DNA of 64,000 bases from an uncultured Eubacteriales bacterium (GTDB lineage Bacteria > Bacillota > Clostridia > Oscillospirales > Oscillospiraceae), in contig URDG01000005.1 in the NCBI GenBank assembly GCA_900546515.1, positions 30,587 through 94,586 on the forward strand, written 5' to 3'. Shown piece after piece: positions 16,567 through 25,495 of this stretch. The notes beneath the pieces were generated by a model. The model did no database searches. It saw nothing but the letters and a program-made list of their open reading frames with translations, and was not told the origin of the DNA. Every line of letters starts with the position of its first letter. The stretch's first letter is position 1. The position numbers were made by a program, and so were the translations under genes.

Positions 16567-17301
16567 ATGATAGAATTTAAAAACGTTTCCTTCTCTTACG
16601 ATGGTGAACACGCCGTTCTGGACGATCTCAGCTTCACTATACACAACGGGGAATCGGTCGGACTGATCGGCGCCAACGGCGCCGGCAAATCCACGATCAT
16701 GAAGCTGATGCTCGGCCTTATTGCAGGAGAGGGCAATATCTCCGTGTGCTCCCTCCCAGTCTGCAAAAAGAATCTTGCAGAGGTCCGGCGCAGGATAGGC
16801 TTTGTGCTTCAGGACTCGGACAACCAGATGTTTATGCCAACCGTATACGAGGACATGATCTTCGGGCCGCTTAACTACGGAATGAGCCGTGAGGAAGCCG
16901 ATAAACGCGTAGATGAAGTTCTTGCTCAGCTTGGTCTCACCGAACTGAAGCACCGCAGCAACCACAGAATATCCGGCGGTGAAAAACGTATGGCCGCAAT
17001 AGCGACGATACTTGCCATGGATCCCGAAGTGATACTGATGGATGAACCCTCAACCGCACTCGACCCCGTCAATCGCCGCGCAGTCATAAATACTGTCAAC
17101 TCTTTGCCGCAGACAAAGCTCATTGCTTCGCATGATCTAGATATGATCCTTGATACCTGTGACCGGGTGATCCTGCTCTCACACGGGAAGATCGCCGCGG
17201 ATGGCGACGCCGGTATCATACTCAGCGATAAGGCGCTGCTTGAAGCAAACCGGATGGAGCTCCCCTTCTCCCTACAGGGCTGGCAAGGCCGGCATAAATA
17301 A
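16567..17301 (+). CDS. cbiO: ECF transporter ATP-binding protein CbiO
   Basis: This 244-residue ABC ATPase drives cobalt/nickel import with CbiM and CbiQ. Walker A is GANGAGKST (about 36-44) and the Q-loop is in FVLQDSDNQMF. The signature reads ISGGEKRM near 137, Walker B is VILMDEPS and the switch His lies in ASHDLDM. GAGGTG precedes the start. An intrinsic terminator follows, ending the operon. Confidence 0.95.
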   Translation: MIEFKNVSFSYDGEHAVLDDLSFTIHNGESVGLIGANGAGKSTIMKLMLGLIAGEGNISVCSLPVCKKNLAEVRRRIGFVLQDSDNQMFMPTVYEDMIFGPLNYGMSREEADKRVDEVLAQLGLTELKHRSNHRISGGEKRMAAIATILAMDPEVILMDEPSTALDPVNRRAVINTVNSLPQTKLIASHDLDMILDTCDRVILLSHGKIAADGDAGIILSDKALLEANRMELPFSLQGWQGRHK

Positions 17302-17324
17302 CAGAACAGCTATAAAAGATCAAT

Positions 17325-17356
17325 ACCGCAAGGCTTTGCCTTGCGGTTTGTTTTTT
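17325..17356 (+). terminator. Terminator of the cbiMQO operon
   Basis: The stem ACCGCAAGGC/GCCTTGCGGT (17325-17347) is followed by TTGTTTTTT. Confidence 0.85.
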
Positions 17357-17432
17357 ACCATGTTATAATTTTTGTGTTTATGCAGAATTTTGCCGCATGC
17401 GTGTTCAGTCTGCGGCTCATTGGAGGTTTGAA

Positions 17433-18599
17433 ATGGATTATTCCGCTGAATCACTGAGGCTTCACAAGGAGTGGGGCGGCAAGATTGAGGTAATTTCCCG
17501 CGTACCGGTGAAAACAAAGGGCGAACTGTCACTGGCATATACTCCGGGCGTGGCGCAGCCCTGTCTTGAAATTCAAAAGGATATTGACAGAAGCTATGAG
17601 CTGACGCGCCGCTGGAATCTGTGCGCAGTCATAACCGACGGCAGCGCCGTGCTTGGTCTCGGCGATATTGGCCCGGAGGCTGGCATGCCCGTCATGGAGG
17701 GCAAATGTGTGCTGTTCAAGAGCTTTGCAGACGTCGATGCTTTCCCCCTCTGTGTTAAAACCAAGAATGTCGACGAATTTGTACAGACGGTGTACAACAT
17801 CTCCGGCTCCTTCGGCGGAATAAATCTTGAGGACATCGCCTCTCCCCGCTGCTTTGAAATAGAACGGAAGCTAAAGGAAAAATGCGACATTCCGGTATTC
17901 CATGACGATCAGCACGGTACCGCTGTAATATCCCTCGCCGGACTCACCAATGCGCTCAAGGTTGTCGGTAAGACCGATCCCAGAATCATTGTGAGCGGGG
18001 CTGGCGCCGCCGCAATATCCATCACGCGGCTGCTCATCTCTGCCGGATACAAGGATGTAACACTCTGCGACCGGCACGGCGCGATATGGGAGGGTCGCGA
18101 CGGCCTTAACTGGATAAAGGAAGAGATGTCTCACATAACCAATCCTGCCGGACTTCGCGGCAGTCTGAGCGATGTAATAAATGGTGCGGATGTGTTCATC
18201 GGCGTCTCCGCACCGGGACTTCTGACCGGCAGCATGGTACGCTCGATGGCAAAGGATCCCATCATATTTGCCTGCGCGAACCCAACGCCCGAAATTTTCC
18301 CTGAAGAAGCAAAAGCGGCGGGTGCGGCAGTCGTCTGCACCGGCAGAAGCGACTACCCCAATCAGATAAACAACGTCCTCGCTTTCCCCGGTATATTTCG
18401 CGGTGCTTTTGACGTGCGCGCGAGCGATATAAACGAGGAAATGAAGATGGCGGCCGCGGCAGCACTCGCCGGGCTTGTGTCAGACAAGGAACTGTCTGCG
18501 GATTATGTGATACCCAGGGCTTTTGACCCGCGTGTCGGCAAAGCTGTCGCCGCGGCAGTCGCTGAGGCCGCACGCCGCAGCGGAGTTGCGCGTATATGA
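17433..18599 (+). CDS. NAD(P)-dependent malic enzyme
   Basis: This roughly 388-residue short bacterial malic enzyme carries out oxidative decarboxylation of malate to pyruvate. Marks are the N-terminal LSLAYTPGVAQPC and ITDGSAVLGLGDIGPEAGMPVMEGK. The metal-binding FHDDQHGTA and the Rossmann stretch IIVSGAGAAAISI follow. The ATG at 17433 is preferred because GGAGG lies eight bases upstream. It is followed by fumarase after 16 bases, so the pair would turn fumarate into malate and then pyruvate. Confidence 0.94.
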   Translation: MDYSAESLRLHKEWGGKIEVISRVPVKTKGELSLAYTPGVAQPCLEIQKDIDRSYELTRRWNLCAVITDGSAVLGLGDIGPEAGMPVMEGKCVLFKSFADVDAFPLCVKTKNVDEFVQTVYNISGSFGGINLEDIASPRCFEIERKLKEKCDIPVFHDDQHGTAVISLAGLTNALKVVGKTDPRIIVSGAGAAAISITRLLISAGYKDVTLCDRHGAIWEGRDGLNWIKEEMSHITNPAGLRGSLSDVINGADVFIGVSAPGLLTGSMVRSMAKDPIIFACANPTPEIFPEEAKAAGAAVVCTGRSDYPNQINNVLAFPGIFRGAFDVRASDINEEMKMAAAAALAGLVSDKELSADYVIPRAFDPRVGKAVAAAVAEAARRSGVARI

Positions 18600-18615
18600 A
18601 GTGAGGTAGCTCAAA

Positions 18616-19992
18616 ATGGAATACAGAATCGAACATGACTCCATGGGTGACGTACAGGTACCTGCGGACAAATACTGGGGCGCGCAGACTCAGCGCAGTC
18701 TTGAGAATTTTCCCATAGGCGCCGGTAAGGAGACAATGCCGGATGAGATCATCCACGCATTCGGCATATTGAAAAAGGCGGCGGCTCTTGCAAATAACCG
18801 TGTACGCCCTGAGAAGATGACCGCCGAAAAGCTCACCACTGTCTGCTCTGCATGCGATGAGGTCATATCCGGCAGGCTCAACGACAACTTTCCTCTGGTG
18901 GTCTGGCAGACAGGCTCCGGTACGCAGACAAACATGAACGCAAACGAAGTCATTGCAAACCGGGCAAACGAGCTTGCGGGCCGGAAACTTCTCCATCCGA
19001 ACGATGATATAAACATGTCTCAGTCGTCAAACGACACTTTCCCCACCGCCATGCACATTGCGGCAGTCCTTGCCGTTGAGGGAAAGCTCCTTCCGGCAAT
19101 AGACGGCCTTATCTCCACTTTTCTCCGCCTTGAGCGCGAGAATGACGGTGTTGTAAAGTCCGGCCGCACACATCTTCAGGACGCAACGCCGATCTCATTC
19201 AGTCAGGAGATCTCCGGCTGGCGAAGCAGCCTCGAGCGTGACCGCCATATGATCGCGGCTGCATCTGAAGAGCTCAGGCAGCTTGCGCTTGGCGGCACCG
19301 CAGTCGGCACCGGCCTGAATGCGCCGCGCGGCTTTGATACGGCTGTCGCTGAAGAAATATCGAAGCTCACCGGCCAAAAATTTATCACCGCCGCTAACAA
19401 ATTCCACGCGCTGACATCCAAGGACGAGCTCGTATTTTCGCACGGGGCTCTGAAAGCTCTGGCCTGCGACATGATGAAGATTGCAAACGATGTACGTTGG
19501 CTCGCCTCCGGCCCGCGTGACGGTCTCGGCGAGATATTCATCCCCGAGAACGAGCCCGGCTCATCCATTATGCCCGGCAAGGTCAATCCAACGCAGTGCG
19601 AGGCCGTAACAATGGTCGCCGTACAGGTCATGGGCAACGATGCGGCCGTCGGTATAGCGGCATCACAGGGCAACTTCGAGCTGAACGTATTTATGCCGGT
19701 GTGCATATATAACTATCTCCAGTCTGTGCGCCTGCTGGCGGATTCAATAAGCTCGTTCGACAAGCGCTGTGCCTCCGGCATACGCGCAAACCGCGAGAAG
19801 ATGGCGCATAATCTGCACAATTCGCTGATGCTCGTCACGGCCCTGAATCCGTATATTGGCTATGAAAACGCGGCAAAAACCGCAAAAAAAGCATTCAATG
19901 AGAACATTTCTCTCCGCGAAGCCTGCATATCGCTCGGCTTCCTCTCCGGCGAAGAGTTTGACAAGATATTCCATCCAGAAGAGATGGTGTAA
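18616..19992 (+). CDS. fumC: Fumarate hydratase, class II
   Basis: This 458-residue enzyme of the aspartase/fumarase superfamily interconverts fumarate and malate. The substrate-site segments are SGTQTNMNANEV near 97, SQSSNDTFPTAMH near 136, and the signature GSSIMPGKVNPTQCE near 315. The TGRTHLQDATP-like segment (SGRTHLQDATP) lies near 183. It is in an operon with malic enzyme, and a strong terminator follows. Confidence 0.96.
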   Translation: MEYRIEHDSMGDVQVPADKYWGAQTQRSLENFPIGAGKETMPDEIIHAFGILKKAAALANNRVRPEKMTAEKLTTVCSACDEVISGRLNDNFPLVVWQTGSGTQTNMNANEVIANRANELAGRKLLHPNDDINMSQSSNDTFPTAMHIAAVLAVEGKLLPAIDGLISTFLRLERENDGVVKSGRTHLQDATPISFSQEISGWRSSLERDRHMIAAASEELRQLALGGTAVGTGLNAPRGFDTAVAEEISKLTGQKFITAANKFHALTSKDELVFSHGALKALACDMMKIANDVRWLASGPRDGLGEIFIPENEPGSSIMPGKVNPTQCEAVTMVAVQVMGNDAAVGIAASQGNFELNVFMPVCIYNYLQSVRLLADSISSFDKRCASGIRANREKMAHNLHNSLMLVTALNPYIGYENAAKTAKKAFNENISLREACISLGFLSGEEFDKIFHPEEMV

Positions 19993-20007
19993 GCATCTCC
20001 CTGTGTA

Positions 20008-20038
20008 AAAGGCCGGCGCTAAAGCGCCGGCCTTTTTG
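20008..20038 (+). terminator. Terminator after fumC
   Basis: A 13-base perfect stem (20008-20020 with 20023-20035) has a two-base loop and continues into TTTTT. Confidence 0.85.
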
Positions 20039-20046
20039 GGTCTGCT

Positions 20047-20814
20047 CTATTTCGCACATTGCCTGCCCGTATGATCTATCGTATAATCTCCGCTCAGGAG
20101 CATCTGAGATATCGGCACAATCCTGTAACCGTCCGCAATGAGCGACTCGATAATTCCCGGCAGCGCTTGAGGCGTGTTCTCTGCAGCGTTGTGGAACAGC
20201 ACTATGCTGCCAGGGCTTATGTTTTTGAGTACACGCGACTTAATTTCATCAGCAGATATACCTTTCCAGTCAAGGCTGTCGACATCCCACTGCACCGCAG
20301 TCATTCCCATTCCGTTTACCGCCGAGATCACATGATCGTCGTATTCGCCGTATGGGCAGCGGAACAGGACCGGCGTCTCCCCCGTCACTGCGGCGATTTT
20401 TTCATTGCACGCCGTGATATCCGACACGATCTCGCTGTCATTGAGCTGAGAAAAGTGCGCATGATGCGACGAGTGATTCATGACTTCATTCCCTGCATCA
20501 CTGAGCGCCTTGACCGATTCCGGATACTTATCCACCCAGTCACCAACTACGAAGAATGTCGCATGAATATCATATTTATCAAGTATGTCAATAAGCGTCT
20601 GCGTGTCCTCATTTCCCCACGCAGCATCGAACGAGAGCGCCACCACCTTGTCATCGCGCTGTACCGAATAAACGGGCAGCTGTCTGGTAGTCGACGATGC
20701 GCCGACTATCGCCGGACTGCTGACCACCCAGAATATCAGTATGACGGCAAGCACCAGTCCTATCCCGGAAATCACCCGTCTGTTCTTCTGTACAAAGCCC
20801 CTTATATTGATCAT
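20047..20814 (-). CDS. pdaB: PdaB-like polysaccharide deacetylase
   Basis: This 255-residue membrane-anchored NodB-fold deacetylase has a signal-anchor near residues 13-35. The catalytic motifs are SFDAAWGNED (motif 1), NHSSHHAHF (metal His pair), RCPYGEYDD, WDVDSLDW and IVLFHNA. PdaB-type proteins act on spore cortex or cell-wall glycan. The ATG at 20814 is chosen because AAAGGAG lies eight bases upstream; ATGs further up are too close to it or have no site. Confidence 0.9.
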   Translation of the reverse strand: MINIRGFVQKNRRVISGIGLVLAVILIFWVVSSPAIVGASSTTRQLPVYSVQRDDKVVALSFDAAWGNEDTQTLIDILDKYDIHATFFVVGDWVDKYPESVKALSDAGNEVMNHSSHHAHFSQLNDSEIVSDITACNEKIAAVTGETPVLFRCPYGEYDDHVISAVNGMGMTAVQWDVDSLDWKGISADEIKSRVLKNISPGSIVLFHNAAENTPQALPGIIESLIADGYRIVPISQMLLSGDYTIDHTGRQCAK

Positions 20815-20952
20815 GCTCATCACTCCTTTGGGTACATCATATGACAAGCCTGGCGGAGTTAGACACGCCGGTCATTTTTTCAGTCTTTTACCAAAATTTG
20901 CGCTCACGTCCGTTTATTATCCAAAACGCAGGCATATTCCGGTAAAAATTTA

Positions 20953-20981
20953 TTGTGTTACCTCGAACGGTGATATATAAT
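20953..20981 (+). promoter_or_regulatory. Sigma-A-like promoter of the fructokinase gene
   Basis: TTGTGT (20953-20958) is followed after 17 bases by TATAAT (20976-20981), about 52 bases before the ATG. Confidence 0.6.
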
Positions 20982-21032
20982 CAACAAAGTACCGTGCGCT
21001 TTCTTATTTTTATAATTCACAGGAGCACCGAC

Positions 21033-22010
21033 ATGAAAAAATACGACATCACCGCACTCGGAGAACTTCTTATAGATTTTACTCAAACCGGCTATTCGGA
21101 GAGCGGAATGAGGCTTTTCGAACAAAATCCCGGCGGAGCCGTTGCAAATGTGCTCGTTGCCGCAGCAAAATTCGGCAAAAAAACAGCTTTTATCGGTAAG
21201 GTAGGCCGTGATATGCACGGCGCCTTTCTTCGCAGGACTCTTGAAGATGCAGGCGTAGATGTGAGCGGTCTTGTCGAGGATCCGGCTGTATTCACAACGC
21301 TCGCTTTTGTTGAACTGAGCAGTTCCGGCGAACGGACCTTTTCTTTTGCCCGCAAGCCCGGCGCAGATACGATGCTGCGCCCCGGCGAACTTGATATGGA
21401 GCTGCTGCGCAGCACAAAGATACTGCACATCGGCTCTCTCTCCATGACAGACGAACCCGCGCGCAGCGCCACTCTCTGCGCAATAGAAGCGGCAAAAGAA
21501 GCCGGTGCGGTTATTTCGTATGATCCCAACTACCGCGCTGCCCTGTGGGAAAACAGGGATGAGTCCGTCCGGCAGATGCGCTCGCTTCTGCCACACGCCG
21601 ATCTGATAAAGATTTCCGACGAAGAGGTCGAGCTTCTGACAGGCTGCACTGATCCCTCTGACGCCGCGAGGTGTCTGAACGACGCCGGAGTGACGTGCGC
21701 AGCGGTAAGTCTCGGCTCAAAGGGGGCGCTTGTCAGCATCAGCGGAGAGCAGCGCACTGTGCCGGCTTTCCGCGCCAATGCTGTTGATACGACAGGCGCG
21801 GGAGACGCTTTCTGGGGCGGATTTTTGCAGCATTTCCTTGACCTCGGTGTCGAACCGGCCGCGCTTACGCTTGATAAAGCAGCGCTCTGCGCCGAGTACG
21901 GCTGTGCTGAGGCGGCGCTGTGCATACAAAAGCGCGGCGCTATTCCCGCAATGCCGGCAGCAAATGAAGTTCTGGCGCTTATCAACGACGCTCCTGTACG
22001 GCAGATATAG
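21033..22010 (+). CDS. PfkB-family carbohydrate kinase, probable fructokinase
   Basis: This 325-residue ribokinase-family enzyme has an N-terminal ITALGELLIDF, the NPGGAVANV substrate region, GKVGRDMHG, and the ATP/anion-hole signature DTTGAGDAFWGGF near 252-264. It fits ScrK-type fructokinases. The ATG at 21033 has AGGAG seven bases upstream. The convergent D-lyxose isomerase also makes fructose from mannose in related enzymes, so the two may share a sugar route (inference). Confidence 0.9.
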   Translation: MKKYDITALGELLIDFTQTGYSESGMRLFEQNPGGAVANVLVAAAKFGKKTAFIGKVGRDMHGAFLRRTLEDAGVDVSGLVEDPAVFTTLAFVELSSSGERTFSFARKPGADTMLRPGELDMELLRSTKILHIGSLSMTDEPARSATLCAIEAAKEAGAVISYDPNYRAALWENRDESVRQMRSLLPHADLIKISDEEVELLTGCTDPSDAARCLNDAGVTCAAVSLGSKGALVSISGEQRTVPAFRANAVDTTGAGDAFWGGFLQHFLDLGVEPAALTLDKAALCAEYGCAEAALCIQKRGAIPAMPAANEVLALINDAPVRQI

Positions 22011-22030
22011 CTTTTGAAAAACCGCATATA

Positions 22031-22063
22031 AAACGTCAGAAGCAAAATGCTTCTGACGTTTTC
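22031..22063. terminator. Bidirectional terminator between convergent genes
   Basis: The stem AAACGTCAGAAGC/GCTTCTGACGTTT (22031-22043 with 22049-22061) has a 5-base loop, with A/T runs on both sides. Confidence 0.85.
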
Positions 22064-22066
22064 ACA

Positions 22067-22753
22067 TTATTTTGCCTTAGGGTACTCATTGCACAGCAGA
22101 CGGTAAGGCGCTTCATCCTCTTCGATTTTCGGAAAGCGTCCTACCGGCGGGTTAAAGCGGTTGTCGGTGTTGTCGTCATTGCACTGGCTGACCTCGCCGA
22201 GAAGCACCGGCCCTGTCCCGGCCTCGACCGAAAAATCATGATAGAGATACTGCTGGATATGTATGCTCTCGCCGGGGGTCAGCCTGATCTGCGTTCCTGC
22301 CGGAGCAGTATACGTGCGGCCGTCTGTATGCACGGTCACATCTGACAAATAGTCTATCTCCTCATCCGGCAGCGAGTTATAGACACGTATCAGCACATTT
22401 CCTCCACCGCGGTTTATAATATCTTCGGTCTTGTACCAGTGGAAGTGATTGGGCGCATACTGCCCTTCTTTCAGATAGAGAAGCTTTTCCGCGTATACCT
22501 TTGGGTACTTTTCCGGCATGCTGCGGTTTCCGTTTCTTATCGTAATGAGCGAAAAGCCGACCTTATCAAAATCGCCAAGGCCGTAATCGGTTATATCCCA
22601 GCCAAGCATGCAGTCGCGCACCTCATCATACTCATGCCCGATCTGCTGCCACTGATCCGGCGTAAAATCGCAGAACGGCGGCAGATAGCAGTGCTCCTGC
22701 CTGCACATCTCTTCCATTTCTTTCAGTGCCTTGTTGATCTCGCTTCGTTTCAT
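22067..22753 (-). CDS. D-lyxose/D-mannose-type sugar isomerase
   Basis: This 228-residue cupin enzyme resembles D-lyxose isomerase, which converts D-lyxose to D-xylulose and often D-mannose to D-fructose. The likely metal ligands are in PNHFHWYKTEDIINRGGG (about 101-118) and ESIHIQQYLYHDF (about 165-177). It follows a small unknown gene by 20 bases, so the two form an operon. Confidence 0.9.
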   Translation of the reverse strand: MKRSEINKALKEMEEMCRQEHCYLPPFCDFTPDQWQQIGHEYDEVRDCMLGWDITDYGLGDFDKVGFSLITIRNGNRSMPEKYPKVYAEKLLYLKEGQYAPNHFHWYKTEDIINRGGGNVLIRVYNSLPDEEIDYLSDVTVHTDGRTYTAPAGTQIRLTPGESIHIQQYLYHDFSVEAGTGPVLLGEVSQCNDDNTDNRFNPPVGRFPKIEEDEAPYRLLCNEYPKAK

Positions 22754-22773
22754 ATATACACCTCAATATAAAC

Positions 22774-23133
22774 TTACTTTGTTTTCCCTTCAAAAAGATA
22801 CTTACTTGCCTCCACCGACGGCAGAAGCTCATCTGCTTTGACCAGCTCCTCAATGCGCCGCGCCGTGATCTCCTCACAGTTTTCGAGCGGGGACTTGCCG
22901 CCGCAAAACGCCCCTCTGATCACGGAAGGCTTGTCTACCGGCAATATCCTGCGCCCGTCCTCGCATATAAAATAAAGCCTGAATATAACGTCCTGTCCGC
23001 TGGTCGCGTGGAGTGCAGGCTGTCCGATGAGCGGATACATCTGCGTGAACTGCTCCTCCTGCGTACATTCGAGAAGATACACATCCCCTGCATAGTCCGG
23101 CTGCCGGCCTACCCACTTTTTATAAATGCGCAC
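22774..23133 (-). CDS. Uncharacterised 119-residue protein upstream of the sugar isomerase
   Basis: I do not recognise this family. The protein is soluble, with an aromatic N-terminus (MRIYKKWVGRQPDYAGD), a mid-region DVIFRLYFICEDGRR, and a helical acidic C-terminus. It precedes the D-lyxose isomerase on the same strand by 20 bases, with its own promoter, so it may share the sugar pathway. Confidence 0.7.
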   Translation of the reverse strand: MRIYKKWVGRQPDYAGDVYLLECTQEEQFTQMYPLIGQPALHATSGQDVIFRLYFICEDGRRILPVDKPSVIRGAFCGGKSPLENCEEITARRIEELVKADELLPSVEASKYLFEGKTK

Positions 23134-23173
23134 TGGTGTCTCCCTCTTCCGTTTCCTGTAATATATGTATAAT

Positions 23174-23202
23174 AAATTATCATTATTTTACCACGAAGTC
23201 AA
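23174..23202 (-). promoter_or_regulatory. Sigma-A-like promoter of the isomerase operon
   Basis: On the minus strand, TTGACT (23202-23197) is followed after 17 bases by TAATTT (23179-23174), 41 bases before the first ATG. Confidence 0.5.
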
Positions 23203-23350
23203 CAGCCCGGCAATGTGCTGTCAAAAAACGCCGGCAATTACAGCGAAACCTATTTGTCCACTTGACGCTCCGCACTGCAAGGTATTAAAATAATATTACA
23301 AATGCTCATTTTATCATACCATCAATTGACATGGTACACGGAGGACAGAC

Positions 23351-24475
23351 ATGAATTTCAAAAATGCTCTCATATATACAGAAAACTTCACTTTCGTAAA
23401 GGGTTCTTTTTCAATAGAGGACGGCCGCTTCTGCGATGTTCTCGGCCAGCCGCACGAGGATGCGATAGATCTGCACGGCGCAAAGGTGATCCCCGGCCTC
23501 ATAGACATGCATACGCACGGCAACTCCGGCTCCGACTTCTCTGACGGTGACCACGATGGGCTTGTGAACATGGCGCGCTATTACGCTGCCAACGGCATCA
23601 CATCCTTTGCGCCGACGTCACTGACTCTGCCGTTTGATACGCTGCGCAGGGCATATAAAACTGCGCAGACCGTCATGAACGAAGCGCCGGAAAAAGCCGC
23701 GGCTATAAGAGGAATCAACATGGAGGGGCCATTCTTCTGCGAGGCAAGAAAGGGGGCGCAGAACTCCGACTACCTGCGTCTGCCGGACTATGAGGCATTC
23801 AACGAGCTCAACGAGTCCTGCGGCCGCCTTATCAGGATAGCGGACGTTGCGCCGGAGCTTGAGGGTGCGTTAAGCTTTATAAAAAAGGCCTCGGCTGACT
23901 GCACAGTATCCATTGCTCACACAGATGCAGACTACACGCAGGCAAAAGCGGCTATCGACGCAGGGGCAACGCATATCACCCACCTTTTCAACGCCATGCC
24001 GTCCATACATCACCGCAGGCCCGGCCCTATCGTGGCCGCAGCTGAGGATGCGCGCGTCTCCGCAGAGCTGATAAGCGACGGGCTGCACGTACATCCCGCG
24101 TGCGTTTGTCTCGCGTTCCGCATGTTCGGTGCAGAACGTATAGTACTGATTTCAGATTCACTGCGCTGCTGCGGCATGCCTGACGGTGAATATGATCTCG
24201 GCGGACAGCATGTATTCCTCTCCGGCGGCGTTGCCAGACTTGCAGACGGCACTATCGCCGGTTCCGCGACGAATGTATATGAATGCATGCGCCGCGCGAT
24301 TTCATTCGGCGTCCCGGAGGCTGACGCCATAAGAGCTGCTACATGGAATCCCGCAAGGCAGCTCGGCTGTCTCGATAAGGTGGGGTCAATAACTGACGGA
24401 AAACGCGCGGACTTCGTCATATGCGGCAGTGAACTTGAGCTCAGAGAGGTATATATCGGCGGCAGGCGTATATGA
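23351..24475 (+). CDS. nagA: N-acetylglucosamine-6-phosphate deacetylase
   Basis: This 374-residue amidohydrolase removes acetate from GlcNAc-6-phosphate. The metal motif is DMHTHG (about 52-57). The catalytic-site Glu is in MEGPFF (near 126), and His ligands lie in SIAHTDADY (near 192) and THLFNAM (near 213). The acid/base Asp is in LISDSLRCCG. A segment GSITDGKRADFVI near the end is typical. GGAGG lies upstream. No nagB is adjacent. Confidence 0.94.
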   Translation: MNFKNALIYTENFTFVKGSFSIEDGRFCDVLGQPHEDAIDLHGAKVIPGLIDMHTHGNSGSDFSDGDHDGLVNMARYYAANGITSFAPTSLTLPFDTLRRAYKTAQTVMNEAPEKAAAIRGINMEGPFFCEARKGAQNSDYLRLPDYEAFNELNESCGRLIRIADVAPELEGALSFIKKASADCTVSIAHTDADYTQAKAAIDAGATHITHLFNAMPSIHHRRPGPIVAAAEDARVSAELISDGLHVHPACVCLAFRMFGAERIVLISDSLRCCGMPDGEYDLGGQHVFLSGGVARLADGTIAGSATNVYECMRRAISFGVPEADAIRAATWNPARQLGCLDKVGSITDGKRADFVICGSELELREVYIGGRRI

Positions 24476-24525
24476 TAACGCAAAAATCTGGCTAAACAAA
24501 AGAACACAATACGGAGGAATACAGC

Positions 24526-25422
24526 ATGAGTTTCAGCACAGCCGTAATAACTATAAGCGACAAGGTTTTCAAGGGCAGGAGCGCCGATTCCGGCGGCTCC
24601 ATAGTATGCGCCATTGCCGGTGAAAACGGTTTGAATATCAAATATAGAAGCGTTGTTCCAAATGAATTCGATATAATTGCCGCGGAGCTCAGAAAATGCA
24701 CGGATAAGCTGGGCATCACGGTCGTGCTCACGGTCGGCGGCACCGCATTCTCACCGCGCGATATTGTGCCCGAAGCCACGCTCTCCGTAGTCGAACGCGA
24801 GGCGCGCGGTATTCCCGAAGCGATGCGTGCGGCCAGCATGCGCATAACGCCGCGCGGATGCCTGTCAAGAGGCGCTGCCGGTATCCGCGGCGGTTCGCTG
24901 ATAGTCAATCTCCCCGGCAGTGAGAAAGCCGCGCGGGAAAATCTGATGGCTGTGATCGAACCGATCCTGCACGGCGCCGAAATGCTCTCCGCCAGCGCCG
25001 CAGTAAACGTCAATAAGCCCGCAGAGAGGCATAAAAAACATATGCCATCAATGGAGGAATGGCTCAAAGAGGCCAAGTCTGCTCCTGAGGCCGCAGACTG
25101 CGGGATGTTCCTTTTCCACAACGGCACTGTGCGTCGAACGGCAAAGGCCATGGTTCGTCAGGGTGCTGCGGACACCGCTCCCGTAACCGGCATGGAATTT
25201 TCCTATGATGCCGCCGGGGTAGAGGCTGCGATCAAAAAAGCCTACGAGCTGCCGGGCATATATTATGTGCGCGTGTGGCTGAACGACGGACATCTTGAAG
25301 TCGGCGATGATATAATGCTCGTGCTTATCGGCGGCGACATCCGCCCGCATGTCGTCAACGCACTGCAAAGCCTTGTCGGCGAGATAAAGACGCATTGCGT
25401 AACCGAAAAGGAAACATACTGA
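24526..25422 (+). CDS. MogA/MoaB-type protein fused to a MoaE-like domain
   Basis: This is a 298-residue two-domain protein. Residues 1-160 form a MogA/MoaB molybdopterin-adenylation fold: ITISDKVFKGRSADSGG, LTVGGTAFSPRDIVPEAT, and RGGSLIVNLPGSEKAARENL. After a linker, residues 192-298 resemble MoaE, the large subunit of molybdopterin synthase: FHNGTVRRTAK (the Arg of the VR motif is kept), GIYYVRVWLNDGHLEVGDD, GGDIRPHVVNAL. The essential C-terminal lysine of MoaE cannot be aligned with confidence. Both halves act on the same cofactor. It follows nagA by 50 bases, with GGAGG upstream. Confidence 0.85.
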   Translation: MSFSTAVITISDKVFKGRSADSGGSIVCAIAGENGLNIKYRSVVPNEFDIIAAELRKCTDKLGITVVLTVGGTAFSPRDIVPEATLSVVEREARGIPEAMRAASMRITPRGCLSRGAAGIRGGSLIVNLPGSEKAARENLMAVIEPILHGAEMLSASAAVNVNKPAERHKKHMPSMEEWLKEAKSAPEAADCGMFLFHNGTVRRTAKAMVRQGAADTAPVTGMEFSYDAAGVEAAIKKAYELPGIYYVRVWLNDGHLEVGDDIMLVLIGGDIRPHVVNALQSLVGEIKTHCVTEKETY

Positions 25423-25440
25423 CGTCATATCAACATGCTT

Positions 25441-25467
25441 CGAGCGCCCGCTTATTGCGGGCGCTCG
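25441..25467. terminator. Hairpin between convergent genes
   Basis: An 11-base perfect stem (25441-25451 with 25457-25467) has a 5-base loop. T-runs are weak, so termination strength is uncertain. Confidence 0.55.
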
Positions 25468-25495
25468 TATATTCTGCTATTCTGTACTGCCTATA

